From Aestuariivirga litoralis (GTDB lineage: Bacteria; Pseudomonadota; Alphaproteobacteria; Rhizobiales; Aestuariivirgaceae), in assembly GCF_015714715.1 (NCBI RefSeq), contig NZ_WAHS01000002.1, forward strand, positions 930,001 through 994,000: a stretch of 64,000 bases of DNA, given 5' to 3'. The position numbers and the translations under genes were made by a program. Below the pieces are notes generated by a model. That model made no database searches. It was not told the DNA's origin and saw nothing but the letters and a program-made list of their open reading frames with translations. Shown here piece by piece: positions 23,495-32,730 of this stretch (positions within the stretch are counted from its first letter, which is position 1; each line of letters begins with the position of its first letter).

Positions 23495-24553
23495 ATGAAG
23501 CATCAACTAATCACAAATCTTGCATTCACTGTGTCAGTTTGGGCGCTATTGGCAGGTGCCGCCGCAGCAGATACTGTGGGTCCGTCTGGTGAGGCCGCAA
23601 CGCCGACGTCAAAAATCACGGTGGATGACAGCCAGACCGCTACACTGAAATCCAAGGGTCTCAAGGCCGCGCTGCTCTGGCATGATCAGTCGGATTTCGT
23701 GAACGCTGTGACTGCGGGTGCAAAGGATGAATTCGCCCGCACCGGCATTCAGATTGTCGCTACCACGTCGGCTGGTTTCGATAGCGCCAAACAAGCCTCG
23801 GACGTCGAGACCGCTCTCGCTTTGAAGCCAAATATCATCCTCTCTCTGCCGCTGGACCCCGTAGCCTCCGCCGCAGCCTTTAAAAAAGCCAAGGATGCGG
23901 GCGTAAAATTGGTGTTCCTTTCCAACTTGCCGAAGGACTACAAACAGCCCGCCGACTACGCAGCCATCGTCACTGATGATCTCTATCAAATGGGCAAGCA
24001 TGCCGCCGATGCCTTGGCTGCTTCCGTCGGCAAGAAGGGCAAAGTGGGTTACATCTTCCATGATGCGTCCTACTATGTAACCAACCAGCGCGATCAGGCC
24101 TTCAAGGATACGATCAAAAAGGACTATCCGGATATGCAGGTGGTGGCTGAGGCCGGCATAAGCGATCCGGCCCGCGCCCAGGAAATTGCCGCCGCCATGC
24201 TGCTGAAGAATCCTGATTTGGCTGGTATCTATGTGACCTGGTCAGGTCCGGCCGAAGGCGTGCTCTCCGCCTTGCGTGCGGCCGGCAACAAGACCACCAA
24301 GCTGGTAACACTTGATCTATCCGAACCAATTGCTCTCGATATGGTGAAGGGCGGCAACGTAACCGCCATCGTCGCCGATGAAGCTTACGAACTTGGCCGT
24401 GCCATGGCTGCGGTCGGTGAACGGGCAGCGCTGGGTGCGGACAATCCTCCCTTTGTCGTCGCGCCGGCGCTGACCGTTACCAAGGACACAGTGGCCGAAG
24501 GCTGGCAGAAGTCCCTGCACAAGGATGCGCCAGCCAGCTTGCTCGCAAAGTAA
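23495..24553 (+). CDS. Periplasmic sugar-type ABC binding protein 1
   Basis: 352 aa with a signal peptide cleaved near AGAAAADTVG. The mature part is a periplasmic-binding-protein/LacI-like fold: ALLWHDQSDFVNAVTAGAKDE, LKPNIILSLPLDP, KVGYIFHDASYYVTNQRDQAF and VTLDLSEPIALDMVKGG. This is the family that serves ribose-type ABC importers. It is a close tandem paralogue of the next gene. A purine-rich AGGGAGAAGGA ribosome site precedes the ATG. Confidence 0.87.
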   Translation: MKHQLITNLAFTVSVWALLAGAAAADTVGPSGEAATPTSKITVDDSQTATLKSKGLKAALLWHDQSDFVNAVTAGAKDEFARTGIQIVATTSAGFDSAKQASDVETALALKPNIILSLPLDPVASAAAFKKAKDAGVKLVFLSNLPKDYKQPADYAAIVTDDLYQMGKHAADALAASVGKKGKVGYIFHDASYYVTNQRDQAFKDTIKKDYPDMQVVAEAGISDPARAQEIAAAMLLKNPDLAGIYVTWSGPAEGVLSALRAAGNKTTKLVTLDLSEPIALDMVKGGNVTAIVADEAYELGRAMAAVGERAALGADNPPFVVAPALTVTKDTVAEGWQKSLHKDAPASLLAK

Positions 24554-24569
24554 GATAGAGGAGGTTATC

Positions 24570-25634
24570 ATGATGAAACTCTTGTACTCGGCGGTTCTAG
24601 CCGCTGCCGCCTTCTTTGCCACCCAAGCCTGGGCCGACGCCCCCGAGTCGATCGGCCCGGGCGGTGCCAAGGCCACGCCTGCCGCATCGGTGACGATATC
24701 TGCAGAAGACGCGGCCAAGATCAAGTCCGGCAATTACACTGCAGCCTTCTCCTGGCATGAGCTATATGATTGGAGCAACGCGGTCTCGCAGGGTGCCAAG
24801 GATGAGTTCGCTCGTCTCGGCATCAAGGTGGTGGCGGAAACAAATGCCTCTTTCGACGCATCGCGCCAAAAGGCAGATGTGGAAACCATTATGGCGCTCA
24901 AGCCCTCGTTGCTGATCAGCCTTCCCGCCGATCCGGCAGTAGGCAAGGCGACTTATTCAGCGCTTCAGGGTTCCAAAACCAAGTTGGTATTCATCGACAA
25001 TGCAGCCGATGGGTTCACATACGGCCACGACTATGTGAGCCTCGTTACTTCTGATCGCGCCATCATCGGCCAGAAGACGGCCGAAGCTTTGGCCAAGGCG
25101 ATGAACGGCAAAGGCAAAGTCGGTTACATTTTTCACGATGCAGATTTTCCGGTCACCAACCAACGCGATCAGGCTTTCCTGTGGAACTTGAAGGAAAAAT
25201 ATCCGGACATGGAAGTGGTCGCCAAGGCTGGCATGACTGATCCGGCCAAGGCCGAGGAAATTGCCCATGCCATGCTTACACAGCACCCAGAAATCCAGGG
25301 TATCTATACCCCGTGGGCCGAACCGGCACTGGGCGTGCTCTCCGCACTCAAGCAACTCGGCCGCAATGACGTAAGAGTTGTTACCATCGACCTCAACGAG
25401 CCGGCAGCTCTTGACATGATGAAGGGTGGCAGCATTGCTGGCATGGTCGCGGACCAAGCCTATGATATCGGTGTCACTGCGGCACGTGCTGGTGCCTTGA
25501 GCCTGCTTGGCAAAGAAGCGCCGCCGTTCTTGGTGGTCGGTGCTGACATTGTCGCAAAGGATAACGTGGCCCAAGGCTGGCAAGCCTCACTGCACCGCGA
25601 TCCACCCAAATCGGTGCTCGAAGCCGCCAAATGA
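24570..25634 (+). CDS. Periplasmic sugar-type ABC binding protein 2 (paralogue of its neighbour)
   Basis: 354 aa. The start at 24570 is chosen because of an AGAGGAGG ribosome site and because the signal peptide then begins MMKLLYSAVLAAAAFF, cleaved after QAWA. The mature protein aligns throughout with the preceding binding protein (GAKDEFARLGIKVVAET, MALKPSLLISLPADP, GKVGYIFHDADF, NQRDQAF). Specificity residues differ (WHELYDWSN versus WHDQSDFVN), so the two may bind different but related ligands and share one permease. Confidence 0.87.
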   Translation: MMKLLYSAVLAAAAFFATQAWADAPESIGPGGAKATPAASVTISAEDAAKIKSGNYTAAFSWHELYDWSNAVSQGAKDEFARLGIKVVAETNASFDASRQKADVETIMALKPSLLISLPADPAVGKATYSALQGSKTKLVFIDNAADGFTYGHDYVSLVTSDRAIIGQKTAEALAKAMNGKGKVGYIFHDADFPVTNQRDQAFLWNLKEKYPDMEVVAKAGMTDPAKAEEIAHAMLTQHPEIQGIYTPWAEPALGVLSALKQLGRNDVRVVTIDLNEPAALDMMKGGSIAGMVADQAYDIGVTAARAGALSLLGKEAPPFLVVGADIVAKDNVAQGWQASLHRDPPKSVLEAAK

Positions 25635-25701
25635 GACTTCGTCGCCGCGCCTGCAGTTCGGTGGGCGCGGACTCCATTCACCACTTGCCTCAGGATCTCC
25701 C

Positions 25702-26652
25702 ATGATGTTCGGCACTTTCACCAAAAGTCAGTTGCAGGGCCTGATCGTATATGCCGGTTTTGTTCTGATCTTTGCTTTCTTCGCGGTCACGCTGTCAGGC
25801 AGCGGGTTTCTGACTGCACAGAACTTGTCAAATATCGTTCTGCAAACCGCACCCGCCACGGTCATGGCCGTGGGCCTCGTCTTTGTGCTGGCTGCAGGTG
25901 AGATCGATCTGTCTTTCGGCGCAATCGTGGCGCTCGCATCTCTAGTGGGAGCGATCACCATGCGTCTTTCCGAGAGCTGGATTTTGGGTGTTCTCGCCGG
26001 GCTTGCGACAGGTGCTGCGGCAGGCGCAATCAATGGCCTGATGGTCGCTTACGTGCGCCTGCCATCATTCCTGGTTACCCTCGCCACCATGGGCATCATC
26101 GCAGGGGCTGCGCGCGAGATCAGCAATCTCCAATCCATTCCTGTAATGAGTGACACATTCATCGGCATCTTCGGTGGTGGAACGTTGATGGGAGTGCCCT
26201 CGCTGATCATTTGGACCGTTGCTGCAACGGCGATTGGCCATGTCGTCCTACGCCACACCCGATTTGGCGCGCATGTTCTTGCCGTGGGCGACAATGCCCG
26301 GGCAGCACTGGTTTCTGGCATCAAGGTGGCGCGTCTGCGCGTCTACGTCATGATGCTTTCCGGCATTCTTGGTGCGCTGGGCGGGCTGCTTTACGCCGGC
26401 CGTCTGCAAGCCGCGCGTTATACTCTGGGTGAAACTGACTTGATGACCGTGATTGCAGCGGTGATCGTCGGCGGCACCGCGCTTAATGGCGGCCGCGCCA
26501 CGATTGTCGGCGCACTTGTCGGCTCATTGATGATGGGCATGCTCTCGAATGGCCTCATTCTGATGGGCCTGTCTGTATCCTGGCAGATGATTGTCAAGGG
26601 CATCATTGTTCTGTGCGCCGTGGCCGTTTCACTCCGTCAACCCAGGCTTTGA
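25702..26652 (+). CDS. ABC importer permease (RbsC type)
   Basis: 316 aa, about ten hydrophobic segments, as in ribose/autoinducer-2 type permeases. Features: NLSNIVLQTAPATVMAVGLV, LAAGEIDLSFGAIVALASL, the coupling-loop region GDNARAALVSGIKVARLRVY and a C-terminal VIVGGTALNGGRATIVGALVG segment. The ATG at 25702 (or 25705) follows an AGGATC site. It should pair with the ATPase encoded at 27878, separated from it by the PLP-enzyme gene. Confidence 0.88.
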   Translation: MMFGTFTKSQLQGLIVYAGFVLIFAFFAVTLSGSGFLTAQNLSNIVLQTAPATVMAVGLVFVLAAGEIDLSFGAIVALASLVGAITMRLSESWILGVLAGLATGAAAGAINGLMVAYVRLPSFLVTLATMGIIAGAAREISNLQSIPVMSDTFIGIFGGGTLMGVPSLIIWTVAATAIGHVVLRHTRFGAHVLAVGDNARAALVSGIKVARLRVYVMMLSGILGALGGLLYAGRLQAARYTLGETDLMTVIAAVIVGGTALNGGRATIVGALVGSLMMGMLSNGLILMGLSVSWQMIVKGIIVLCAVAVSLRQPRL

Positions 26653-26662
26653 AGGGGAAATC

Positions 26663-27868
26663 ATGTTTCTCGATGTCATCCGCCGCCGGAACCCCCATTT
26701 CATAACGGCCGCCCAAAAGCTCCATCAGGAAGGCCTGATTCCGTCCAACACCTATATGCTCGATCTTGATGCCATCGAGTCCAATGCGCGTGTGTTCAAG
26801 GCCGAGGCCGACAAGCTGAACCTCAAGGTTTTCGCAATGACCAAGCAGGTAAGTCGCAATTCCGGCTTTGTTTCGGCAGTGATGCGCGGCGGAATTGAGA
26901 GGGCCGTCGCTGTTGACATGGCCTGTGCCTTGGCCTGCCATCGCGCGGGGTTGAAGATTGGCCATCTTGGTCATCTCGTGCAAATTCCTAAAGCCGAAGC
27001 AGCTGCAGCCGCCACAATGAAGCCGGATTACTGGACGGTTTTCTCATTACAGAAGGCCGAAGAAGCCGCGGCGGCATCCAGGACCACTGGCCGTGAGCAG
27101 GAGCTGCTTCTGCGCGTACAGACCGCAGGCGACACGTTCTATCGCGGTCATGAAGGTGGCTTTGCTGCCGAGCAAACGGTGGACGCAGCGGCACAAGTTT
27201 CGAAAATCAAAGGTTCCCGCTTTGCCGGGATCACCACTTTCCCTGCGCAGCTCTATGACAACGCCACGCGGAAAATCAAACACACCCCCAACCTCACCAC
27301 GCTGGCTCGCACCGCCGAAGCGCTGCGCAAAGCTGGTTATGAGCATATTGAAATCAACGCACCGGGTACGACTTCTACCGTCACGCTGAAAGCTCTCGCT
27401 GAAGCTGGTGCCACCCAAGTGGAACCTGGCAACGGCCTGCATGGTACCACGCCGCTTCATGCGGTTGAGGATCTGCCTGAGTTGCCTGCAGTCCTCTATG
27501 TGACCGAAGTTTCGCACCAATATGGCGATCTCGCTTACTGTTTTGGCGGCGGCCTTTACATTGACCCGGTTTTTCCTGACTACGATGTGAAGGCACTCGT
27601 CTCGTCAGCGCCTACAACCGACGGCGATTCACTGCGTTCTGTTGAAGTACCAGTTCCCTCTGCCATCGATTACTACGGCATGATCAAGACGAGGCCGAAC
27701 GATAATTTTAAGTCCGGGGATACGGTGGTTTTTGGTTTCCGGGGCCAGGCCTTTGTCACGCGTGCCAATGTGGCAGCGGTGTCGGGTATCGCCAGCGGCA
27801 ACCCCAAAGTCGTCTGTATTGAGGACTGTTTCGGTCAAACCGTGGCGTGGCCGCCACGCGTGGCATGA
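26663..27868 (+). CDS. YhfX-like PLP enzyme, alanine-racemase fold (fold type III)
   Basis: 401 aa, start at 26663 behind AAGGGGAAA. The TIM-barrel type PLP domain shows NTYMLDLDAIESNARVF and KVFAMTKQVSRNSG (probable PLP Lys), then HIEINAPGTTSTVTL and VEPGNGLHGTTPLH. The C-terminal beta domain carries GDTVVFGFRGQAFVTRA. The family resembles YhfX and alanine/ornithine racemases, whose substrates are poorly defined. Placed inside an ABC-importer operon between permease and ATPase, it may racemise or decarboxylate an amino acid released from the imported compound. Confidence 0.78.
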   Translation: MFLDVIRRRNPHFITAAQKLHQEGLIPSNTYMLDLDAIESNARVFKAEADKLNLKVFAMTKQVSRNSGFVSAVMRGGIERAVAVDMACALACHRAGLKIGHLGHLVQIPKAEAAAAATMKPDYWTVFSLQKAEEAAAASRTTGREQELLLRVQTAGDTFYRGHEGGFAAEQTVDAAAQVSKIKGSRFAGITTFPAQLYDNATRKIKHTPNLTTLARTAEALRKAGYEHIEINAPGTTSTVTLKALAEAGATQVEPGNGLHGTTPLHAVEDLPELPAVLYVTEVSHQYGDLAYCFGGGLYIDPVFPDYDVKALVSSAPTTDGDSLRSVEVPVPSAIDYYGMIKTRPNDNFKSGDTVVFGFRGQAFVTRANVAAVSGIASGNPKVVCIEDCFGQTVAWPPRVA

Positions 27869-27877
27869 GGTGAAAAG

Positions 27878-28615
27878 ATGGATACGCCTGTTCTGCAACT
27901 CAAGAACATTCACAAATCTTTTGGTGGTGTAACCGCCATTCAGGATTTCAGCCTTGACTTGAAAGCCGGCGAAGTCGTCGCACTCGTTGGCGACAATGGC
28001 GCTGGCAAGTCCACGCTTATCAAGATCATCTCAGGCGTTCACGGGCCTACCTCCGGTGAAATCTTGCTTGATGGTGCGCCGGCCAGCTTTCCCGATGCGT
28101 CGGTGGCGCGCGAACGCGGCATTGAGGTCGTGTATCAGGATCTGGCACTGGCTGATCAGCAACCTGTTTATATGAATCTATTTTTGGGCAGAGAGCCTGT
28201 TAAAGGCCCCCTCCGCCTTATTGACCGGGGCCGCATGATTGCTGAGACGGAAAAGTTGGTGAAGGAACTTGACGTACGCATTCCCTCCGCAAAAGTAACG
28301 ATCCGTGATCTTTCTGGAGGCCAGCGCCAGGGTGTTGCCATTGCCCGTGCCACCCATTGGGCCAGAAAGCTTGTGCTTCTTGATGAGCCTACAGCTGCAC
28401 TAGGCGTTGCCGAAACGGCGCGTGTGGAGTCGACAATTCAAGCTTTGAAAGCCAGAAATCTCGCCATCCTTATCATTAGTCACAGTCTTGATCAGGTCTT
28501 TCGCCTATCCGACCGAATTTGTGTTTTGCGCCGCGGCCAGCAGATTGGCGTGAGGAAAACCTCTGACACCAACAAGAATGAAATCGTGGCGATGATCACC
28601 GGGGTGTCGGAGTGA
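27878..28615 (+). CDS. ABC importer ATP-binding protein (single domain, RbsA type)
   Basis: 245 aa: Walker A GDNGAGKST, Q-loop VVYQDLALAD, signature DLSGGQRQGVA, Walker B KLVLLDEPTAAL and the H-loop IISHSLDQVF. Most ribose-type ATPases are two-domain; this single-domain form resembles FrcA and must dimerise. ATG at 27878 with an AGGTGAAAAG site. It energises the permease at 25702 and is coupled to the SIS gene by a GTGA overlap. Confidence 0.9.
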   Translation: MDTPVLQLKNIHKSFGGVTAIQDFSLDLKAGEVVALVGDNGAGKSTLIKIISGVHGPTSGEILLDGAPASFPDASVARERGIEVVYQDLALADQQPVYMNLFLGREPVKGPLRLIDRGRMIAETEKLVKELDVRIPSAKVTIRDLSGGQRQGVAIARATHWARKLVLLDEPTAALGVAETARVESTIQALKARNLAILIISHSLDQVFRLSDRICVLRRGQQIGVRKTSDTNKNEIVAMITGVSE

Positions 28616-29625
28616 TCGCTAATCACCCAGGCGCACGCATGCGCGCCGAGATCGATGAGATTCCTGATGTCATTGAAAGGCAGCTCCGAGAGCACAGCCA
28701 GCACTATGCAGAACTCGGTAAAGCCTGGCGCGAAAGTCCACCGGTCTTCTTCGTCACCTGCGCGCGCGGCACATCAGATCACGCTGCGTTGTTCTTCAAA
28801 TATTTGACTGAGATCGCAACGGGAATCCCGGTCGCAAGCCTTGGTCCATCATTAGGCTCGCTCTACAAGCCGGAGCTTCGGTTGAAGGGATCGCAGATGC
28901 TGGCCATCTCCCAGTCTGGGGCCAGTCCTGATCTCGTGGCCCTGGCTCAAGCCGGAAGGCGGGGCGGTGCCGCTGTTGTGACCCTGCTTAACGTTGTTCC
29001 AAGCCCGCTTTCTGAAGCGGCTGATAGGGTTCTAAACGTCGCCGCTGGTCCAGAGTGCGCGGTGGCAGCCACCAAATCCTTTTTGGCAACTCTTACTGCT
29101 CTTTGTGCCATTCATGCCGCACATACTGAAGATACAAAGCTGCTGGACGATCTAAAGAAACTGCCACCTTTGTTGTATTCGATTTTGAAGGACAGCGGAC
29201 CTGTGCTTGACGAAGTCGTGCAGTCGCGCAATGTCGTTTGTCTTGGTCGAGGTTTGACCTTGAGTGTGGCATTGGAAGCTGCATTGAAGCTCAAGGAAAC
29301 CTGCCTTGTAGCCGCCGAAGGCATGAGTATCGCTGAATTCAGTCACGGTCCGATGGCGCTGGCCCGCCCTGGCCTGACAGCTTTGGTTTTTGCTGGAAAT
29401 GATGAGAGTAAAATGCGTGCGGACGAAACTGCCGCCCGCATTGCGGCTAGTGGCGCCACTATCCGAACTTTTTGCGTCGGTAAGAAAGCAGCGGCTTTGC
29501 ATCCTGCCGTGCAGCCAGTTCTCCAAATTATGGCCTTTTACGATCTCGTTCAGAAACTTTCCTTGGATTTGGGCCTCGATCCTGATAGTCCGCCGCATCT
29601 TTCCAAAGCTACGCTCACCGTCTGA
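28612..29625 (+). CDS. SIS-domain sugar isomerase/deglycase (GlmS-C/AgaS/FrlB type)
   Basis: 337 aa with two SIS domains. Motifs: CARGTSDHAALFFKYL, AISQSGASPDLVALAQAG, the GlmS-like ECAVAATKSFLATL, CLGRGLTLSVALEAALKLKETC and AEFSHGPMALA. Family members isomerise or deaminate amino-sugar phosphates, or split fructosamine phosphates (deglycases). The start is taken as the GTG at 28612, overlapping the ATPase stop; ATG 28639 is the alternative. No sugar kinase is encoded in the operon, so the phosphate donor step must come from elsewhere if the substrate is phosphorylated. Confidence 0.82.
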   Translation: MIANHPGARMRAEIDEIPDVIERQLREHSQHYAELGKAWRESPPVFFVTCARGTSDHAALFFKYLTEIATGIPVASLGPSLGSLYKPELRLKGSQMLAISQSGASPDLVALAQAGRRGGAAVVTLLNVVPSPLSEAADRVLNVAAGPECAVAATKSFLATLTALCAIHAAHTEDTKLLDDLKKLPPLLYSILKDSGPVLDEVVQSRNVVCLGRGLTLSVALEAALKLKETCLVAAEGMSIAEFSHGPMALARPGLTALVFAGNDESKMRADETAARIAASGATIRTFCVGKKAAALHPAVQPVLQIMAFYDLVQKLSLDLGLDPDSPPHLSKATLTV

Positions 29626-29999
29626 GCTTTCCTGCTTCAATTTTTGCCTGCGTCATTCCTTTAAACAGTGCAGCACGATTGGATTTTGAATCTGGCGTCT
29701 TGAAAGTGGCGAACTCCGTTTTTGAGGAATATTTTAGATCGCAATGTGGAGCGAGTTCAGCATCATTTTGGGTGTGTCGAACCCGTCTCTTGGGTGTGAC
29801 GAACCCGTCTGTGAACTTCATGACAGAGCCATTTGGGAAAATTTTAAACGAGGCCTGAGACTAGGCCCCATATCGGCGCCACTAAAGCCTATCTGAGTCT
29901 CTGCAGAGACCGAAAACTGCCTAATGCCTCCCGCTAACCGTTTAAGATTGCAGGATGATTTCGAGCGATGTAGGAATTTAGGACTAGCGTAGGAATGAA
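29626..29999. other. 374-bp gene-free region between the SIS gene and tRNA-Ala
   Basis: No convincing gene. Visible structure: a 22-bp-period tandem repeat at 29768-29810, a GGCCT/AGGCC stem at 29852-29867 that could weakly terminate the minus-strand tRNA transcript, and a perfect 14-bp palindrome GTCTCTGCAGAGAC at 29897-29910. A 68-codon minus-strand frame at 29615-29821 crosses the tandem repeat but has no ribosome site and looks spurious. Confidence 0.5.
29768..29810. repeat. Tandem repeat, two copies of a 21-bp unit
   Basis: The unit TTGGGTGTGWCGAACCCGTCT occurs at 29768-29788 and 29790-29810 with a single mismatch and a one-base spacer. Each unit contains a GGGT...ACCC mini-palindrome. 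The purpose is unknown. Confidence 0.7.
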
Positions 30000-30075
<76 letters not shown>

Positions 30076-30217
30076 GTTATTCAGGAAATGGGGTTTGGGC
30101 AGCGGGGCCGCCCAAACGCGATTGGTGATCTAGTAGGCCAAGGGGCCAGTGGCAAGCAGATTTTTCCGGGCCCCTTTTAACCAATTCGGGGTCGAAGTCT
30201 GCCGGCCAACAAAGAGC
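30076..30217. other. Spacer with two inverted repeats between tRNA-Ala and the FYDLN-acid gene
   Basis: GTTTGGGC (30093-30100) pairs with GCCCAAAC (30110-30117), and AAGGGGCC (30140-30147) with GGCCCCTT (30169-30176). One or both could end transcription of the FYDLN-acid gene or mark tRNA processing. Neither has a U-tract on the minus strand. Confidence 0.4.
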
Positions 30218-30640
30218 TTATTGCTCCTCGTCGTCTTCCTTGCCGCCGCCTTCGACGAGGTCGCCCATATTGCCGTCATCTTCTTCTTCGACGAGGAACG
30301 TATCATCTTCATCATCGTTCTTGTCGTCGTCATTGTCTTCACCAAGATCAACGTCTTCGATGCCGGCGGTTTCGTCATCGCCCTTTTCTTCGGCTTCTGC
30401 ATCTTCGAGGCTGACCAGCTCAACGCCATCGGTCTCTTGATCTTCGCCTTCTTCCTTTTCACGCGGCTTGGGGGCCACCTGCTGGGCCATGCCCGGCAGC
30501 TCGGTCTTGGATGGCAGGATCTGCAGCGCCATGAAGCTGGTGCCGCATTTCGGGCAGGTAATCGGTTCTTTCAGAAGATCGTAAAAGCGGGTTGCGCAAT
30601 TGGGGCATGTCCGCTTGGTTCCAAGCTCAGGCTTAACCAC
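30218..30640 (-). CDS. FYDLN-acid (TIGR02300-type) protein
   Basis: 140 aa. The start is set at the GTG at 30640 ([15 protein letters not shown]) behind AAAGGAAC; a longer frame runs upstream into the aroA leader and is unlikely. The N-terminus is a small zinc ribbon, CPNC...CPKC, containing the diagnostic FYDLLK (FYDLN) segment. The rest is extremely acidic (runs of Asp/Glu), giving a very low pI. The family is widespread in alphaproteobacteria and commonly lies divergent from aroA; its function is unknown. Confidence 0.85.
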   Translation of the reverse strand: MVKPELGTKRTCPNCATRFYDLLKEPITCPKCGTSFMALQILPSKTELPGMAQQVAPKPREKEEGEDQETDGVELVSLEDAEAEEKGDDETAGIEDVDLGEDNDDDKNDDEDDTFLVEEEDDGNMGDLVEGGGKEDDEEQ

Positions 30641-30787
30641 GTCGGTTCCTTTCAAGAGAGAAAAATGAGGGTGATGGCGGCGCTCATGCCACGGGTGGAG
30701 GGGAATGTCAAAACCCGAAAAAACGGGCCAAGTGAGGTGACAAGTGGGCGTGACAGGACGGCGGCGCTTGTGTATCGGAAATGGATC

Positions 30788-32128
30788 ATGAGCCACCCAA
30801 CTTCAAGCCCCCTCCAGTCCAGCACCGCCAAAGCCCTCAAGGGCCGCATCAAGGTACCGGGCGATAAATCCATGTCGCACCGTTCGTTGATGTTCGGGGC
30901 CATTGCTCAGGGCCAAACCAAGGTTTCGGGCCTGCTGGAGGCTGAAGACGTGCTGAACACCGCCAATGTTATGGCCGCACTGGGCGCCAAGGTCGAACGG
31001 CAGGCAGATGGCAGTTGGCTGATCGAAGGCGTGGGTATCGGCGGTTTGAAATCGCCCAAGGGCGATCTCGATTTTGGCAATGCCGGCACCGGTGCACGCC
31101 TCGCCATGGGCCTGATGGCCTCAACGCCGCTCGTCGCACGCTGCGTGGGCGATGCCTCGCTGTCCAAGCGCCCGATGGGCCGCGTGACCACACCGCTCTC
31201 GCAATTCGGCACCGTTTTTGAAACCGCAGAAGGTGGCCGCTTGCCGCTCACTTTGCATGGCGCAGCCAATGCCAAGCCCGTCACCTACACACTGCCCATG
31301 GCCTCGGCGCAGGTGAAATCTGCCGTGCTGCTGGCCGGCATCAACACCAAGGGCATCACGACGGTGATCGAGCCTGTGGCCACGCGAGATCATACCGAAC
31401 GCATGCTCAAGGCCTTTGGTGCGAAGCTCGAAGTGAAGGAAGTAGGCAGCGCGCGCCACATCTCGATTGAAGGCGGCCATGAGCTCAAAGGCCAGGTCAT
31501 CGCCGTGCCGGGCGATCCATCCTCCGCCGCCTTCCCCATGGTGGCCGCACTCATCACGCCGGGTTCCGACATTGTGATTGAAAACATCATGCTGAACCCA
31601 ACGCGCACCGGCCTCATCGATACCCTCATCGAAATGGGTGGTAACATCACGATTGAAAACCGCAGGCTGGCCGGCGGCGAGGAAGTGGGCGATCTTCATG
31701 TGAAGGCATCATTGCTGAAAGGCATCACCGTGCCGGAAGACCGCGCACCTTCGATGATTGATGAATATCCCATTCTTGCGATCGCCGCGTCTTTCGCCAA
31801 GGGCACCACGCGCATGCAGGGCCTAGAAGAATTGCGCGTCAAGGAAAGTGATCGTCTCGCCGCAGTGGAAGCCGGCCTCAATATCAATGGCGTCAAGACT
31901 TCATCCGGTAAGGATTGGCTGGAAGTGCAGGGCGGCACCGCAAAAGGTGGCGGCGTGGTTGTCACCCATATGGACCACCGCATTGGCATGTCGTTTCTGG
32001 TGATGGGCCTGGCCGCGCCTCAACCTACAGGCATTGATGATGGTGCCTTCATCGCCACCAGCTTTCCGGGCTTCACTGAATTGCTGAACGGCCTGGGCGC
32101 CGCCATCAGCGCCGGAAGCCCCAAGTGA
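30788..32128 (+). CDS. aroA: 3-phosphoshikimate 1-carboxyvinyltransferase (EPSP synthase)
   Basis: 446 aa from the ATG at 30788. Motifs: [36 protein letters not shown] (phosphate/PEP loop), [23 protein letters not shown] and the late [12 protein letters not shown] and [10 protein letters not shown]. It adds the enolpyruvyl group of PEP to shikimate 3-phosphate, the sixth step of aromatic amino acid synthesis. The frame is open upstream to 30149 but that part is antisense to the FYDLN-acid gene. Its stop overlaps the cmk start (GTGA). Confidence 0.95.
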   Translation: MSHPTSSPLQSSTAKALKGRIKVPGDKSMSHRSLMFGAIAQGQTKVSGLLEAEDVLNTANVMAALGAKVERQADGSWLIEGVGIGGLKSPKGDLDFGNAGTGARLAMGLMASTPLVARCVGDASLSKRPMGRVTTPLSQFGTVFETAEGGRLPLTLHGAANAKPVTYTLPMASAQVKSAVLLAGINTKGITTVIEPVATRDHTERMLKAFGAKLEVKEVGSARHISIEGGHELKGQVIAVPGDPSSAAFPMVAALITPGSDIVIENIMLNPTRTGLIDTLIEMGGNITIENRRLAGGEEVGDLHVKASLLKGITVPEDRAPSMIDEYPILAIAASFAKGTTRMQGLEELRVKESDRLAAVEAGLNINGVKTSSGKDWLEVQGGTAKGGGVVVTHMDHRIGMSFLVMGLAAPQPTGIDDGAFIATSFPGFTELLNGLGAAISAGSPK

Positions 32129-32730
32129 TCATCGCCATCGATGGCCCATCGGCCTCGGGCAAGGGCACGCTGGGGCGCGCTCTGGCCCACAAGCTCGGCT
32201 ATCATTACCTCGACACGGGAGCACTGTACCGGATGGTCGGGCTCTCCGTGCAGCGGCGCGGGCTTGATCCCACGGACCAAGAATCCGCTGCAGCCATTGC
32301 CGCCAGCCTCGATCCATCCAGCTTTCAGGATTCCGAATTGCGCGGCGAAGGCGTGGGGTCTTATGCCTCGAAGATTGCAGCCTTGCCCAAAGTGCGCGCC
32401 GCCTTGCTGAAATTGCAGCGCGACTTTGCCCAGAAAAAACCTGGCACTGTGCTGGACGGGCGCGACATCGGCACGGTCGTCTGCCCCGATGCGGATTTCA
32501 AATTCTTTGTCACCGCGTCGGTCGAGGCGCGCGCCGGCCGCCGCCTGCGCGAACATCCCACCTCAGATCTTGCCGCCATCACCGCCGACATAAAGGCCCG
32601 CGATGAGCGCGACAGCAACCGTGCTGTTGCGCCCTTGAAACCGGCAGAGGATTCGATCCTGATCGATAATTCAGAACTTACTCCGGATGAAGCGCTGCAG
32701 GCGGTATTAGGCGCAATCGAACTCTATTAG
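32125..32730 (+). CDS. cmk: Cytidylate kinase
   Basis: 201 aa, GTG start coupled to aroA. It begins [19 protein letters not shown] (P-loop), then [33 protein letters not shown] and SVEARAGRR. It phosphorylates CMP and dCMP. In most alphaproteobacteria rpsA follows directly; here the next gene is a convergent LptF/G-like permease with a 4-bp overlap, and rpsA is about 29 kb away. Confidence 0.95.
   Translation: MIIAIDGPSASGKGTLGRALAHKLGYHYLDTGALYRMVGLSVQRRGLDPTDQESAAAIAASLDPSSFQDSELRGEGVGSYASKIAALPKVRAALLKLQRDFAQKKPGTVLDGRDIGTVVCPDADFKFFVTASVEARAGRRLREHPTSDLAAITADIKARDERDSNRAVAPLKPAEDSILIDNSELTPDEALQAVLGAIELY

Noticed and set aside
29615-29821. 68-codon minus-strand frame in the intergenic region before tRNA-Ala
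   Set aside because: No ribosome site, it overlaps the SIS gene end and crosses the tandem repeat; best seen as chance or decayed sequence.
30149-30787. N-terminal extension of aroA
   Set aside because: The extra 213 codons are antisense to the FYDLN-acid gene, and EPSP synthases begin close to the KVPGDKS motif.
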